Positions 32,850-43,606 of a stretch of DNA of 64,000 nucleotides are shown piece by piece. Made by a program: the position numbers and the translations under genes. The notes below the pieces were generated by a model, which worked only from the letters and a program-made list of their open reading frames with translations, was not told the origin of the DNA and did not search any database. The stretch is taken from assembly GCA_037355855.1 (NCBI GenBank), contig CM074758.1:8839001-8903000 (forward strand), written 5' to 3'. The stretch is from Pseudo-nitzschia pungens. Taxonomy: Eukaryota; Bacillariophyta; Bacillariophyceae; Bacillariales; Bacillariaceae. Position 1 is the first letter of the stretch, and every line of letters starts with the position of its first letter.

Positions 32850-35800
32850 TTAGTACCCTTCTTCTTCATCCTCGTCTCCGATGTCTCCATAACGCCACAT
32901 ACCCGCACGCGACTTGCGAGCCACTGCTTGCGCAGCGTTGAGATCTGCTGCCAACTTAATGACAGTAGATCCATCCACCATGTTGGCGGCTAACGCCTGG
33001 ACGGAAGAAGGCTTTGCAACTCGTGCCAAACCGGCTGTGACGAGTTGTTCGTTCACACTCTCGCCAGAATCTGAAAAAATTATGATTGCCATCTTTCCGC
33101 TCTCGTCACGTCCAGTGGTACAGACTTGCAGATCCTTGCCCCAGCACAACGATTGGAACATGCGAGCACAGTCTATTCCGTAATCGTCGGAGAGAGGACG
33201 GGAAATAGTCAATGCCAGGGTAGCTTCTTTTGCGGCTGGTGGAATTTGATCGGTGCCTAGACTGGGATCCAGAGGTCGGAGATGCGTTGCAACGGGAACC
33301 GTAGCAATATTTCCGTGATCCAAAAACAAAACGACAGCTTTGCCGCCACCGGTAGGTTTTTCGACGATCTTTGCTCGGTACCAGCTCTTTCCACTTCCGT
33401 CGTCGAAGAGAGCTGCAACTACTTTGTTCACCTTAAGTTCACATGGTGCGCCCTCGGTTCCATTGTTGGAAGTGAACAATTTCATGCTGTCGTCAATTCT
33501 CTTCGCGGCATCGCTGTTGTTCAAGTGGCAGAAAAAGTGAGTTCCACTACGAATCTCGCTAATTCTGACGGACAACACTTCATTATTCGCTTTCTCGGAG
33601 ACTATCGGGGCTTTGGTTTCAACAGCCTGCGCGATGGACCAGATTCCGACCTTTTTCGCCTGTGCTGCAGTTTGAGCATCAACAAGTTCCTTGGGTGCTT
33701 CACCGTAATCGATTTTTCTTTGGTCGACCGTAGCCAATCCAGCACTGACAAGCTCAACGCTGTAGTCTTTGCGGTTTTCGCCCTTTCCGACAAAAATCGA
33801 ACCAACAATAACACCGCCTTGTGTAACATCCGTGCAATTGATCTCAACGTTTCTCTGAAGTACAGTGAGCCGAGCGTGACGCTTCGAGGCATCACCGAAT
33901 GGCTCGGCGGCCTTTACTTGACGTGTGCTTCCAGCGGGTGGGGACGGTTGTGGAACGCGCACAGCGTTTGGTGCGAACATAATGTAACAGTTTTCAGAGG
34001 GGATAAACATCTTGAAGCGAGATCCATTGAAGCAGTATTCCACAACTGCTTTAAGTTTTCCTGCTCGCATCAATGATCCCGAATATGCCTTAGCCTTTTG
34101 AGGAGTGGAAAGATCATTGACAGAAGATGATTTGTACGCTTTATCGGAATGCATGCCCCTCTTGGATGCCTTTGCGACGGCTTCTGTAGCACGCAAATCA
34201 TCATATCTGGGGGATGTCTCTTCTCCATCTCTGTGAAATTGAGTCGTTGCCAGACCTTCCGAAATCAATGCTTCTCCTATGTCTGCTTTGTTTTTTGTGG
34301 ACAAGGTAACAAATTGTCGTAATTCAGTGCTGCCTCCGAATGGGATTTCACGCTCGTAGTGCACCTGAATCTTCACGTGCTTGCCAACGGTCATGACCCG
34401 GAGTCGATCCTTGCATTCGGCCGAGTATGGATCACTAGCGCGTCCAACACGCTCGTTTCCAACTCGGGGTGCACGGATCGACGCAAGGGAAACCTTCACG
34501 AGTTTGTCTTCGGAATCATACACTTCTCCGTCCGGCAGCACGTGAACCGTATCTCCCGTCAATACTTCGATAACCGTTCCGCTGATTTCTGCGGCACCCG
34601 TGAGTTCGGGGGCTACGTACGAACGCCATACGTTCAGGTTCGAATTCTTTGCAATTTTTTCCGCCGATCTCAATTCCGGAACATCCGCCGGAGGCATCAG
34701 CCGAAGTGACCAATCCGACATGCGGGCCAGACCGTTCTTCAAGAGTTCGGCCGCGATATTTCCCTTGGGGTGCAGGATGGAACCGACTACGCACACGCCC
34801 GACTTATCCGTTCCGTGCAGGATTATTTCCAATTCGCGTTGCAAAATTCGTAGCTCGGCGAATGTTCGGGCTTGCTCGGCAAATTCTTCGGATTCGATGG
34901 GAGGATCGGATCGCGAATTTCCCACACGAGGACTGGTCACACCGGCCAACAGGAGCGTGAAACTGCCGTATTGAAGATCTCCCATGGCAGGATCCGTGAC
35001 CTGAAGACGGAAACGACTGCCGTCAAAAACATACTCAATCACGCACTTGATCTTCCCACCCGGACCAACCTTTTTGCTCAAATCTACCAATGTCTGCGAT
35101 TCGAATTCGTCTCCCGCGTTCTTTACTTGTCGTACCAATGGTGTCATGGAGTGAATTCCTGCCTGTCCTCGTTTCGCTTCGTCGTACGCCTGCCACAGAC
35201 TCATTTTCCATTCCTCATCGGCTCCTCCCGCGGGTGATGCTTCGTCTGTTTCCGATGGGGTCATTCTGGGAGTAGCGAAACCATTTCGGACCGCCTCCAG
35301 TGCAACGCAGATGGTTTGGTCCGGCCCCGCTCCCGGAGGGGTGAACTTCAGCAAACCGTAGACTCTGTCGCCAGCGGATGCGCCCTGTTTTCTCGTCTCA
35401 AAAGCTACTGTTTTACCAACAACCAATGCGCGCAACCATTCTCTGCTCTGAAAGGCACCGGGTTCGTCTGAGTTCGCATTTCCTTTTGATGCCAATCTAC
35501 AATGGGGAAATTCGACAATCGCATTTCATTTCATTCCGTTCCATTCCGTTCCATCCGTCGCGAACAAGTTCGAGGATTGGGTATTTGGTTGCCGTTGATT
35601 TTTGAGAGGTGAGCGAGACGATCCGCAAAAATGATGTTTTGATCACGAGCAAAAACTCTGTCACAATCGACTGCGGATCCGAAGCATCCTTCACGAGATC
35701 ATACGTTACGCCGCCGCACGCAAACGCTGAAATCACACATACCTTGGTGCGCTGATATTTTCGAGAGTAAAGATGACTTCCGGTGCTTTTGCGTTCGGAC

Positions 35801-35918
35801 CGGACGGTTTCCCGAGCAGAATCACGGTATCGCCACTCAAAACACTCTTGACTCGAGCTTTCCCCATCGAAGGGAGGATGATCGGATTGACCGGAACGGG
35901 AGATGCAGATGTAGCCAT
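32850..35918 (-). CDS. Tudor-SN (staphylococcal-nuclease and Tudor domain protein)
   Basis: Exon 1 is 35918-35743 and exon 2 is 35496-32850. The 246-base intron has donor GTATGT and acceptor TTGTAG, and the join produces ISAPRLASKG; the product is 940 residues. Four staphylococcal-nuclease-like repeats are seen, each marked by the VxSVLSGDTV or AxxRAPRVGN type of motif (SVLSGDTVILLGK, GVTSPRVGN, EVLTGDTVHVLPDGE, ASIRAPRVGN). A Tudor domain follows at about residues 700-780 (DDGSGKSWYRAKIVEKPTG, VLFLDHGN), then a partial fifth SN repeat ending in GMWRYGDIGDEDEEEGY. Tudor-SN proteins act in RNA metabolism, stress granules and processing of edited or small RNAs. The length and domain order are those of the eukaryotic family. 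No truncation is seen. Confidence 0.95.
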
Positions 35919-36859
35919 TTTATTTTCTTTTCAATTGCTTTTTGGTACGAGGAATGGGGGTGCGATGGTGTTGTGACTTGTTGCGATAATCGCTTTCTTC
36001 ACAATCGCCTTGCCTATTTTTTGAAATCGAGGGAGGGACCGCAGATACGAAAAAAATTATGTCTCCCGAGAGATTTCCATGCTAATCTTACCGTATCTGT
36101 CACGTGTGCGTACCGTTATTTTTTGAACCGAAAGAAGTGTTACACGCAAAAATCTTATTCCTAGAAAGCGAGAATCCTACGCTATCCTGCCGTTGCGTAC
36201 GGTACTTTGTCATCGGAAGATCGATTTCCAATTGGACGGCTCTCGTCGAAAGCACGTTGGTACATTGCTTCGGTCAGCGGCATTTCATTTTTTCATTTTT
36301 TATCACCACAAAGATTATTTTCAAGAGTGAGCAAAAGCATGAGGTAAGGTTCCTTTTAAAATACCTTATGACGGGTCTCTTCTACGACATTCTTACGCGC
36401 GGGAAGGTCGAATGAATCAATTCAGCGAAATCCTAATACCGTACGGTAGTAAGATTACGGTAATCTTACATACGGGTACGATATCACTAAAATGCAACCG
36501 TTGTTGCACGCGCCCCGCGCTAGTACAACCTTCTACGTGGAAGCTCCTACGTTCTAAGTATGCCTCCAATACCCCATCAAAAGTAGAGGTACAGAATTTT
36601 TTTCAACGGTTTTTAATAGAGTATATGTTGCGTTTCAACTCAGTGTAAAATTGATCTTTTAGTAGATTTTTATTCCCGTGTTTTAACACGAGGTGCGCAA
36701 CTAAGGCAACAAACCGACTCACATGGGAGTTGAGAATCGCGGAATCTTCCATCCCGGGATTAGTTTCAAAATTTTTGATTGTCAGCTCAGCTCACAAAAT
36801 ACCGATAGAGGAATTCTGCTGCTGAATCAACAAGAACAACAGCAACAAGAACAAGCAGC
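35919..36859. other. Intergenic, no supported gene
   Basis: Separates Tudor-SN from the recombinase gene. The 36750-36800 stretch, CGGGATTAGTTTCAA followed by TCAGCTCAGCTCAC, may lie inside the Crypton-like element, but no border could be fixed. Confidence 0.35.
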
Positions 36860-39184
36860 ATGCCTAGACAACTAAGTACAAACCCCAGCGCTGTTGCTGC
36901 TCGCCGTCGCCGGGCCCGACAACGAGCCATTCGGGATGCTGTGGAGGAAGCCAAAGAAAACAGTGACAACTTTGCAGCAGCCTTTCCTGTAGGGGAGGAA
37001 CAGTTGGAACGCGCTGCTGTTATGAACGCTGCTGCTCGTGCAGACGCAGCTGCTACAATCCCGCCAGAATATCCAGTACTTCCCCGTCCCCGTCCCCCCG
37101 CCGCTGCTCCTGCTCCCGCCGCTGCTCCCGCCGCTGCTCCTGCTCCTGCTCCTGCTCCTCCTGCTGCTCCTCCTCCAGCACCAGCACGCCGACCTCCTCC
37201 TCGGCCCAACAATGGACCACCCATCCTTCCCAACGATGTAAACGCTCCAACCCAAGTGATCAGGTACCACAAGATCTTGCTTGACATGATGAGCCACTTC
37301 GCTGGTATCCAGTTCCCTACTAACAGAGTGTTCGGTCCAGACGAACTTGTTGAAGTCCATCCGATTAACATCTACAGATGGATGTGCTGGAAGGTTTATG
37401 GAAGGGTCGATCCAAGCCAACAGGACAACCCACTCTATGGAAGAGCGTCATCGATGATGTACTGGAAGAAGGCAATCTCTTATTTCATGCCTAACACTGC
37501 TGCTTGGAATGATAGCAGCGAGACAGGCAATCCAACTAAATCAAGGATGATCAACAATCTTATTCGGGCTGTAAGGAGGAAGGAGACGCGATTGCTTGGC
37601 AAGGACTCCCAAGCAGACAGATCATTCACAAATGATGAGTTCCGCCAAGTCGCTGACTTGCTACATGGAACAAGTCTTGAAAGGCTTCGGCACTCCGCGA
37701 TGCTCAAGTTCCAGCTCCACATGATTGCAAGAGGGGATGATACTGCCCACATGAAGAAGGTTTGCTTGGAACAGAGTCTTGGATACCCAAAGTACCTCAC
37801 TGCACAGATGCGCTGGTCGAAGAACGTCCACGAAGAGCAAGACTGTCCGAAGCAACTGCTGCTGGCATCGATGAATCCACAGTACTGTGTCTATCTTGGG
37901 CTTGCAATCTTCCTGGAGGTGTGGCTGAGTAGCGGCAGAGCAGGACGCACGAGTCAGTGGTTGTTTGCTGAAGGAAGTTCCACTATCGATTCGCCTTTGA
38001 AAGAGCAAGATGTCGAGACGCTACGATGCAAGAACAATTATCAAAGAGCAATGAAAGGGATCATCGAAAGCCAAGACTTTAGACCTGATGGTATGTGCAG
38101 GCGCCTTGGAACTCACTCAGTGAAGAAGTGGGGGACTACAATGGCAAGACGCGGCGGCGCTACAAAGGATGACGTCAACTACAGGGCGCGATGGAAGACT
38201 AGAACGATGCAAGACAACTATACTGATATTCAGTTGGATTGGCCTGATATTAACGCTGCAAGCAAGCTTTGCCATAAGGGTATTTGTCTGTACAAGGAGA
38301 AGGATGGAAGTGGACTTACAGACGAGTGGATTGCTGCTTCAGTCACTCCAGGAATCCGGGGAGTCTTTGGTGATGGCATCGCCTCAATCCTCGGGAAAGC
38401 CCTGCTTTGGGCTTGTTTCGATGCCTCTGTAGCGCACATGGTTCCTGTTGCTTTGAAGCTGCAGATCACTCAGAGATTTGAGTTGCTTGAAGCAGGAAGA
38501 ATGCTGGAGGAAGGCGCAAATCCTATAGATAGAATTCGTGTTGTTGCGTCGAACGTCGATGGTATCGTGTGGTTGGATGAGATCCGATTCGAGGATGAAG
38601 AAGAAGGAGGTGTTGGAGGAGAAGGTGGTGCTCTTGCAAGAGGTGGTCAACAGTGGAGGAATGTGATCTATGCAAAGGTCTGTACTACCCAAGCGAACGT
38701 AGGAGAGATTCGGAACCACCAGCTGTCGGAGATTGCTGAGTTGAAAAGACAGATGCGAGCTGTCACGAATATGGTTCGTGGATTGTCCATGGCTCCTGCT
38801 CGTCGTGGTGGTGGTGGTGGAACAAGAGGAGCAGCAGGAGCCCCTGCAAGAACTGCAGCACCTGGAACCCCAGAAGCTGAAAGACCTGCTACCCTTCATC
38901 CCCATCCTCGGACCATCGAGCAGATGTGGGACGAGTATCAGAATGGGATCGGTGGTCGAAAGCCTGCAAGGGAATTTACACGGAGGGAGAGAGGAAGAGA
39001 GAAGTACAAGTACTCTAGGAGACTCATTATTTGGAAGGTAATTGAAAGACTTCTTAATAGAGGGAACGATATTAATACAGCATGCAGCAAGATCCGACGT
39101 GTCCATGGGGATTGTTCGATGACGCAGCTCGTCATCAAGATCCGGAACAGCGAGAAGAATGGACCTCATCCGCAACTCCGCTAA
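36860..39184 (+). CDS. Crypton-like tyrosine recombinase with GCR1_C domain
   Basis: An intronless frame of 774 codons from an ATG at 36860. Residues 1-45 are basic, and residues 65-115 form an Ala/Pro tract encoded by CCTGCT-type microsatellite DNA. The core (about 260-470) looks like a tyrosine recombinase: a candidate first Arg in MIARGDDTAHMKK (about 291), then LGTHSVKKWG (H419-K422 in the H-x-x-R/K position), RARWK (W445) and the probable nucleophile in QDNYTD (Y454). The C terminus (about 678-745) matches the GCR1_C DNA-binding domain pattern: TIEQMWDEYQNGIGGRKPA, then YSRRLIIWKVIERL and DINTACSKIRRVHG. A tyrosine recombinase fused to GCR1_C is the hallmark of Crypton transposons, which integrate as circles by recombination. 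No stops or frameshifts are present, so the copy may be active or recent. Confidence 0.8.
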   Translation: MPRQLSTNPSAVAARRRRARQRAIRDAVEEAKENSDNFAAAFPVGEEQLERAAVMNAAARADAAATIPPEYPVLPRPRPPAAAPAPAAAPAAAPAPAPAPPAAPPPAPARRPPPRPNNGPPILPNDVNAPTQVIRYHKILLDMMSHFAGIQFPTNRVFGPDELVEVHPINIYRWMCWKVYGRVDPSQQDNPLYGRASSMMYWKKAISYFMPNTAAWNDSSETGNPTKSRMINNLIRAVRRKETRLLGKDSQADRSFTNDEFRQVADLLHGTSLERLRHSAMLKFQLHMIARGDDTAHMKKVCLEQSLGYPKYLTAQMRWSKNVHEEQDCPKQLLLASMNPQYCVYLGLAIFLEVWLSSGRAGRTSQWLFAEGSSTIDSPLKEQDVETLRCKNNYQRAMKGIIESQDFRPDGMCRRLGTHSVKKWGTTMARRGGATKDDVNYRARWKTRTMQDNYTDIQLDWPDINAASKLCHKGICLYKEKDGSGLTDEWIAASVTPGIRGVFGDGIASILGKALLWACFDASVAHMVPVALKLQITQRFELLEAGRMLEEGANPIDRIRVVASNVDGIVWLDEIRFEDEEEGGVGGEGGALARGGQQWRNVIYAKVCTTQANVGEIRNHQLSEIAELKRQMRAVTNMVRGLSMAPARRGGGGGTRGAAGAPARTAAPGTPEAERPATLHPHPRTIEQMWDEYQNGIGGRKPAREFTRRERGREKYKYSRRLIIWKVIERLLNRGNDINTACSKIRRVHGDCSMTQLVIKIRNSEKNGPHPQLR
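36860..39184 (+). mobile_element. Crypton-type DNA transposon (minimum extent)
   Basis: Only the recombinase gene can be delimited. Cryptons have no long terminal inverted repeats, so the borders cannot be set from a single copy. The true element probably extends a few hundred bases on each side. Confidence 0.55.
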
Positions 39185-40405
39185 GTGTTTCTTGTTGCTT
39201 TCTTTCTGTTGGATAGGGGAAGTACCCCTGTTGTTACTGCTAAGGCATGTTTTCAAAGTTCAAGTTTATTGTTGTTACCCTTGTCGGTCTGTGGATCTGC
39301 TCTTCAGATTGGCCGATCCGGTGTCAAGTAAAATCAGATAACATTTAAAAAAGAATCGATGTCAATTTCTATCACGTGATTTTACACGGTGTTCTGAGTT
39401 TTTGACTTGGAAATATTTTTGTGATGCGTTCTAACGGTCTTAGGCATACGACTCAACTGATGTGTTTGCTGCGCGCGCCTTGTTACATGTACGTACAATT
39501 GTACGTGTTTATTGTACTGTGTATTTATAGTTGCATATTGTTTTGATACCATCACGATACTGGTAGTGTCATCTCTTGCTTGCTGATGAGAATGTGACTG
39601 ATACGCCGTCGTTATGTTACTTGCTCCACCAACAGTGTTCCTCCCATGATTGATGATTCTTTTTCCTCTCCTATTCATAGTACTAGTAGTAATATTCATT
39701 ATCAGCAGCTATCAAGTTCTTGTTGCTGCTGATCAAAGAAGTGGTGATGGAAACAAATCTACTAATGCCAAATGTCTCCTGCATTCTCCTCAAATTTGGA
39801 GGCTACCTACCAATCTTGACCTCAAGCTTTTTGGTTGTATCTGGAGGATTTTGCCTCGTGAATGCAATTAAGTACCGAAGTAAACCTTACGTAGTAAACC
39901 TTAATCATTAATAGTATTTGAAATTGAATTGAAAATCATGTCAAAATACAACTTCTACCGTTAGGTTAAGGTTACTACCGCCGGTACCAAAATCAACATT
40001 CTACGTTCATATGATAAATACATACATATCATGTCTACTAAAAGATTCAGAAGCACATGGCGCGCTACGTACGAATCAAAACCGTACCGCCGTAGCCAAA
40101 GCTAGCCAAAGTTAGGAGCCAAAGCTGAGGTTAGGCCTTTCTCGTTGTTTTCGATTCGTCTCCACAGATTTTCTAAAACCTACGGTAAGATTACATACCG
40201 TACCGGAACACACCCTCATAATTCGTCGCATTCCTAATTCCTAAAAGGTTGATCACAAGTCACACGAGTGAGTGAGCGTAAGATTACCGGTACGAGTATC
40301 ATTATCGAACGAACCTCCTGCTGAAGACGCGATTGAAGTCACCCAACCAAGCGAGCCTTTCCTCGATCAAATCACAACGACAACAAACGGACAAAAGGCG
40401 ACACG
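39185..40405. other. Intergenic, no supported gene
   Basis: Contains short frames only. TACCG/GGTAAG words are frequent near 39880-40000 and 40180-40300. Confidence 0.4.
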
Positions 40406-42850
40406 ATGGATTTCTCCAGCCCCACGCGAGCCTTGCTATCCCTTCCGCGCCGACTCCCCGCGTTGCCCGGGGACGTTCTGGAAGCCGCAGGGGTTCTCAT
40501 CCGGAACAACAAGATCGGCGGCGGTAACGCCGGTGAGTTCGACGAAAACGAAAACGAAGCAGCGGAGAATCTCGAAAGCATCAAATTCCTCGTTGGCGTT
40601 GACCAGGATCGCTGGGAGGGCCTGGCGGTGGGTCTCCTCTTGGGGACGGAAATCCTCGTCAAGGCGGCTGCGGCCCAGAGCGGCAGGGAGGTCTACATCG
40701 ACGGACCGCGCGTCCCGGCCGAGGAGAAAAAGATTGCGGGAGCGGGGGATTCCATTACCGGCCTGAAATACACGGTCGAGCAGGTCTCCCGGTTGGCCAC
40801 TCTCTTGTACGAAGCCACGCTGAAGCATCTCGAGCACTCGGAACCCAGGATTCGAACCCTGGTCGCGAGGGCGGTCGGGGCGCACGCTACGTGGAGCGTG
40901 GGATTGGCCATCGCCGGAGACGACGAGAGCAAAGAAGTGGCGCCAGGGCACAAGGTGGAACGCGATGCCATCCACGAGCAGATCGTGCGGTCCGTGAACG
41001 AGCACATCCAACAGGGACGGGACGATTCCGAGAAGTACAGCAAATCTTCCACGGGGGCCTTGGACGATACAACCGGATGGCGCGCGCTGGAAACGAACTG
41101 GCAGTGCTTGGCTTGCTGGATTGCGAGCCTGGGTTCGAACTATTATCAACACCTGGTGACCGACGAGGACACGGGCGATGAAAATGCCGCGATGGATCTG
41201 CTCTTGCAAAACCTGGAATACTCGGCCGTCACCCACGTCAATCGACACGTCCGGGCGGCAGCGATCGCGGTATTGGAACAATTGATCGTTGCCGCGGGGA
41301 ACGATGCGGCGTACTGGCACTACCTCGAATCGGGCAGTCTCCGCAAGAGAACCGTCAATATCCTGAAGGCCGGTTTGGCCGACAATTGGTCGCAGGTGCG
41401 AATGGCAGCGTCCGTTTTGAATCGAGTCTTTTGGAGCACCCTCCAGGAGACGTGCCGATTCCCGGCGGAGAATCTCCAGAAGTTGTATCCCATCCTGGTC
41501 CCCCGCATGTGCCTCAATCGCTTTTACCTGGCACAGGGCGTCAAACTCTACTCGCACCAAACCTGGAAGCTGGTCTTTCCCGAAAACGGGCCGCAGGTCG
41601 TCGCCAAAACCATCGCTCCGGTGGTCCGATACTACGTCAAGATGTGTGACGCCGACAACCACGTGGTCCGGGAAGCCGCTTGCCAGGCCGTTGCCGAGCT
41701 GGCCGTGAAGATCGGCAGGGACGAGGAAAACGCGCGGGCCTTGCAACCGCACGTGACGATCTTGCTGCAGGCGTTGCTGATGTGCTTTCACGACGAGTCG
41801 TGGCCGGTCCGGGACGAGGCCTGCCTGGCCTGCGGTATTTTCTGCCGGGCGTACCCGGAGGAGTGCCGCCCCGAGCTGCCAACCCTGTGGACACGATGGA
41901 CGGAACAATTGACCGACCAGATCTGGAGCGTCCGCGCCGACGCCGCCGTGGCGCTCGGGCAGGCCTGCCAAGCCTACGGACAAGAATTCTACGACAAGCT
42001 GATGGACTTTATCCGGGAAAATCTTCCGGCGGCAAAGAAACAGCCCAAGATGACGATGGAAGAATACAAGGCGTTGCAGAACAACATGGAAGCCCACACG
42101 GAGAATCAGCTCTACAGCTGCGGGTCGCTCGCGCCCAAGCTCAAGAAAAAAGCGGGCGCCGGACGAATCGGATGCTCCAATTGCGAAATCAATCGCCCGA
42201 AACAACCGTGGGAAGCCACCGACGGATGTCTCTATCTCATCCGCGAGCTGATCGAAACCTGCAACCAGCCCGATTCGGTCCAACCACCCCTATCCGACGA
42301 GACGCTTCTTCCGTTGCTGCGGGAAGTCGCGGACACTTGCCGGGTTTCTCATTTCCCCCAAAGCGATGAGCTGCGCGCGACATTGTGGCGGCAGCTGCCC
42401 AGCATGATGGCGGCCATCGGAAAGCTTCGTTGCAAGCGCTTGTACCTCGAGGTGTTCTTGGACTTGCTGATGCGAAATTTGGAATCGAGGACGGCATCCG
42501 CTATTTCCAAGCACGCAGCGGGGACCTGTGCCGTTGAACTCAGCAACTTTGTGGGACCGAACATTTTCAGAGGCCGATTGTACGATGACTATCAAAAGGA
42601 AGTGTTGGATCAAGTGCTGCGGGAGCGCCGCATCGAAGAGCAAAACATGTCTCCCATGATGCACGAGCAGCAACAGCAAACCCAGTTTTCTCCTTTCGAA
42701 CCCCCGGGTCTGCTGGACACACCGTACTCGCAAAAGATGCAACCCGGTTTGCCAGAGGGATTTATCAACAAGCAGTACACCCATCAACCACACAAAGAAG
42801 GGAACACGGGTAGTCTCCACCCGGGCATTGACAATAGCATCAGCATTTAG
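40406..42850 (+). CDS. HEAT/ARM-repeat protein
   Basis: One GC-rich frame of 814 codons from the ATG at 40406. After an N-terminal domain of about 120 residues the protein is all-helical. It carries repeated HEAT-like units such as VREAACQAVAELAVKIGRDE, VRDEACLACGIFCRAYPEE and VRADAAVALGQACQAYG, with the typical D-x-V-R spacing. A CSNC pair at about residue 590 interrupts the helices, and the C-terminal 60 residues are Gln/Pro-rich. There is no signal peptide or membrane segment. HEAT proteins are scaffolds for transport, phosphatase or chromatin complexes; the specific family is not recognisable to me. A long antisense frame (40436-42283) is a compositional shadow. Confidence is high for the gene, low for the role. 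Confidence 0.85.
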   Translation: MDFSSPTRALLSLPRRLPALPGDVLEAAGVLIRNNKIGGGNAGEFDENENEAAENLESIKFLVGVDQDRWEGLAVGLLLGTEILVKAAAAQSGREVYIDGPRVPAEEKKIAGAGDSITGLKYTVEQVSRLATLLYEATLKHLEHSEPRIRTLVARAVGAHATWSVGLAIAGDDESKEVAPGHKVERDAIHEQIVRSVNEHIQQGRDDSEKYSKSSTGALDDTTGWRALETNWQCLACWIASLGSNYYQHLVTDEDTGDENAAMDLLLQNLEYSAVTHVNRHVRAAAIAVLEQLIVAAGNDAAYWHYLESGSLRKRTVNILKAGLADNWSQVRMAASVLNRVFWSTLQETCRFPAENLQKLYPILVPRMCLNRFYLAQGVKLYSHQTWKLVFPENGPQVVAKTIAPVVRYYVKMCDADNHVVREAACQAVAELAVKIGRDEENARALQPHVTILLQALLMCFHDESWPVRDEACLACGIFCRAYPEECRPELPTLWTRWTEQLTDQIWSVRADAAVALGQACQAYGQEFYDKLMDFIRENLPAAKKQPKMTMEEYKALQNNMEAHTENQLYSCGSLAPKLKKKAGAGRIGCSNCEINRPKQPWEATDGCLYLIRELIETCNQPDSVQPPLSDETLLPLLREVADTCRVSHFPQSDELRATLWRQLPSMMAAIGKLRCKRLYLEVFLDLLMRNLESRTASAISKHAAGTCAVELSNFVGPNIFRGRLYDDYQKEVLDQVLRERRIEEQNMSPMMHEQQQQTQFSPFEPPGLLDTPYSQKMQPGLPEGFINKQYTHQPHKEGNTGSLHPGIDNSISI

Positions 42851-43606
42851 AATGAAAAGTTCATCAGTAAAAGCATTAGCATCCATTACTCCCGCAGATC
42901 GTGAGGTCCTTTCATGCCCAAACGCCTTGCGCGAAATACCACCAATTATTCCGTTACTGAACGCGGAAATTGCGAAACGAACGATCATGCATTTTGACCC
43001 CTTATTTATTCTGTCAGTATTTTATTATTTCAGGAAGGGAAAATTAAGGAGTTTGGAAACTTAAAAGTTTAAAGAAACAAATATGCAATTTTGAACTCCG
43101 TGGCAACATAACAGAACTATGTTTGCAAATTCATCCACGACTTTCTGCATTAGCTCGTTGGTACCATCGGTCTATCAGATGCTGAATGCGTTCCTGTTGA
43201 CTCGGCATCTTGTTTCCATTGTGTCGCATTCCGGGTGACGCAGCGCTAGTTCGGAAAATCCGTTCCGAACCTAATTTAGAGCACGCATTGCTAACACGTA
43301 TGGAAAATGGCGTCCGAACTAACTGTGTACGAAGGTCAGGATTTCAAAGAGTACAACATAGCATCAGTACCTACCCTTTCCGAAGCGAAGATGAATAATT
43401 CTTATCGTGATTCATGCTCTCATTGCATTGCATTTCTGCTCACGGCAACACCATTTTCACCAACGGCACAATAGTTAAGAGTCTAGATCTGATATACATG
43501 CGAATTCCGTTTGTTCGTCATGCAACGCGCCTAATTGATCACCTGAATGTTGTAGAATTGAATTTTGTTTTTCTTATTAATTTACACAGCAAACGATAGC
43601 TCTAAT
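42851..43606. other. Convergent intergenic spacer, nothing seen
   Basis: Between the HEAT-protein stop and the Tic110 stop. Only short frames. Confidence 0.4.

Noticed and set aside
35497..35736. A 79-codon minus-strand frame inside Tudor-SN
   Set aside because: It lies wholly in the intron and is opened only by reading past the donor site.
36750..36772. CGGGATTAGTTTCAA shared with 56766-56780 as a possible Crypton border
   Set aside because: Only 15 bases match and no gene or flank is shared at the second site, so chance cannot be excluded.
40840..40870. tRNA T-arm-like CCAGGATTCGAACCCTGG
   Set aside because: It lies inside the HEAT-protein coding frame and no other cloverleaf arms are present.
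40436..42283. A 615-codon minus-strand frame opposite the HEAT protein
   Set aside because: Antisense of GC-rich coding DNA; the plus strand has HEAT repeats.
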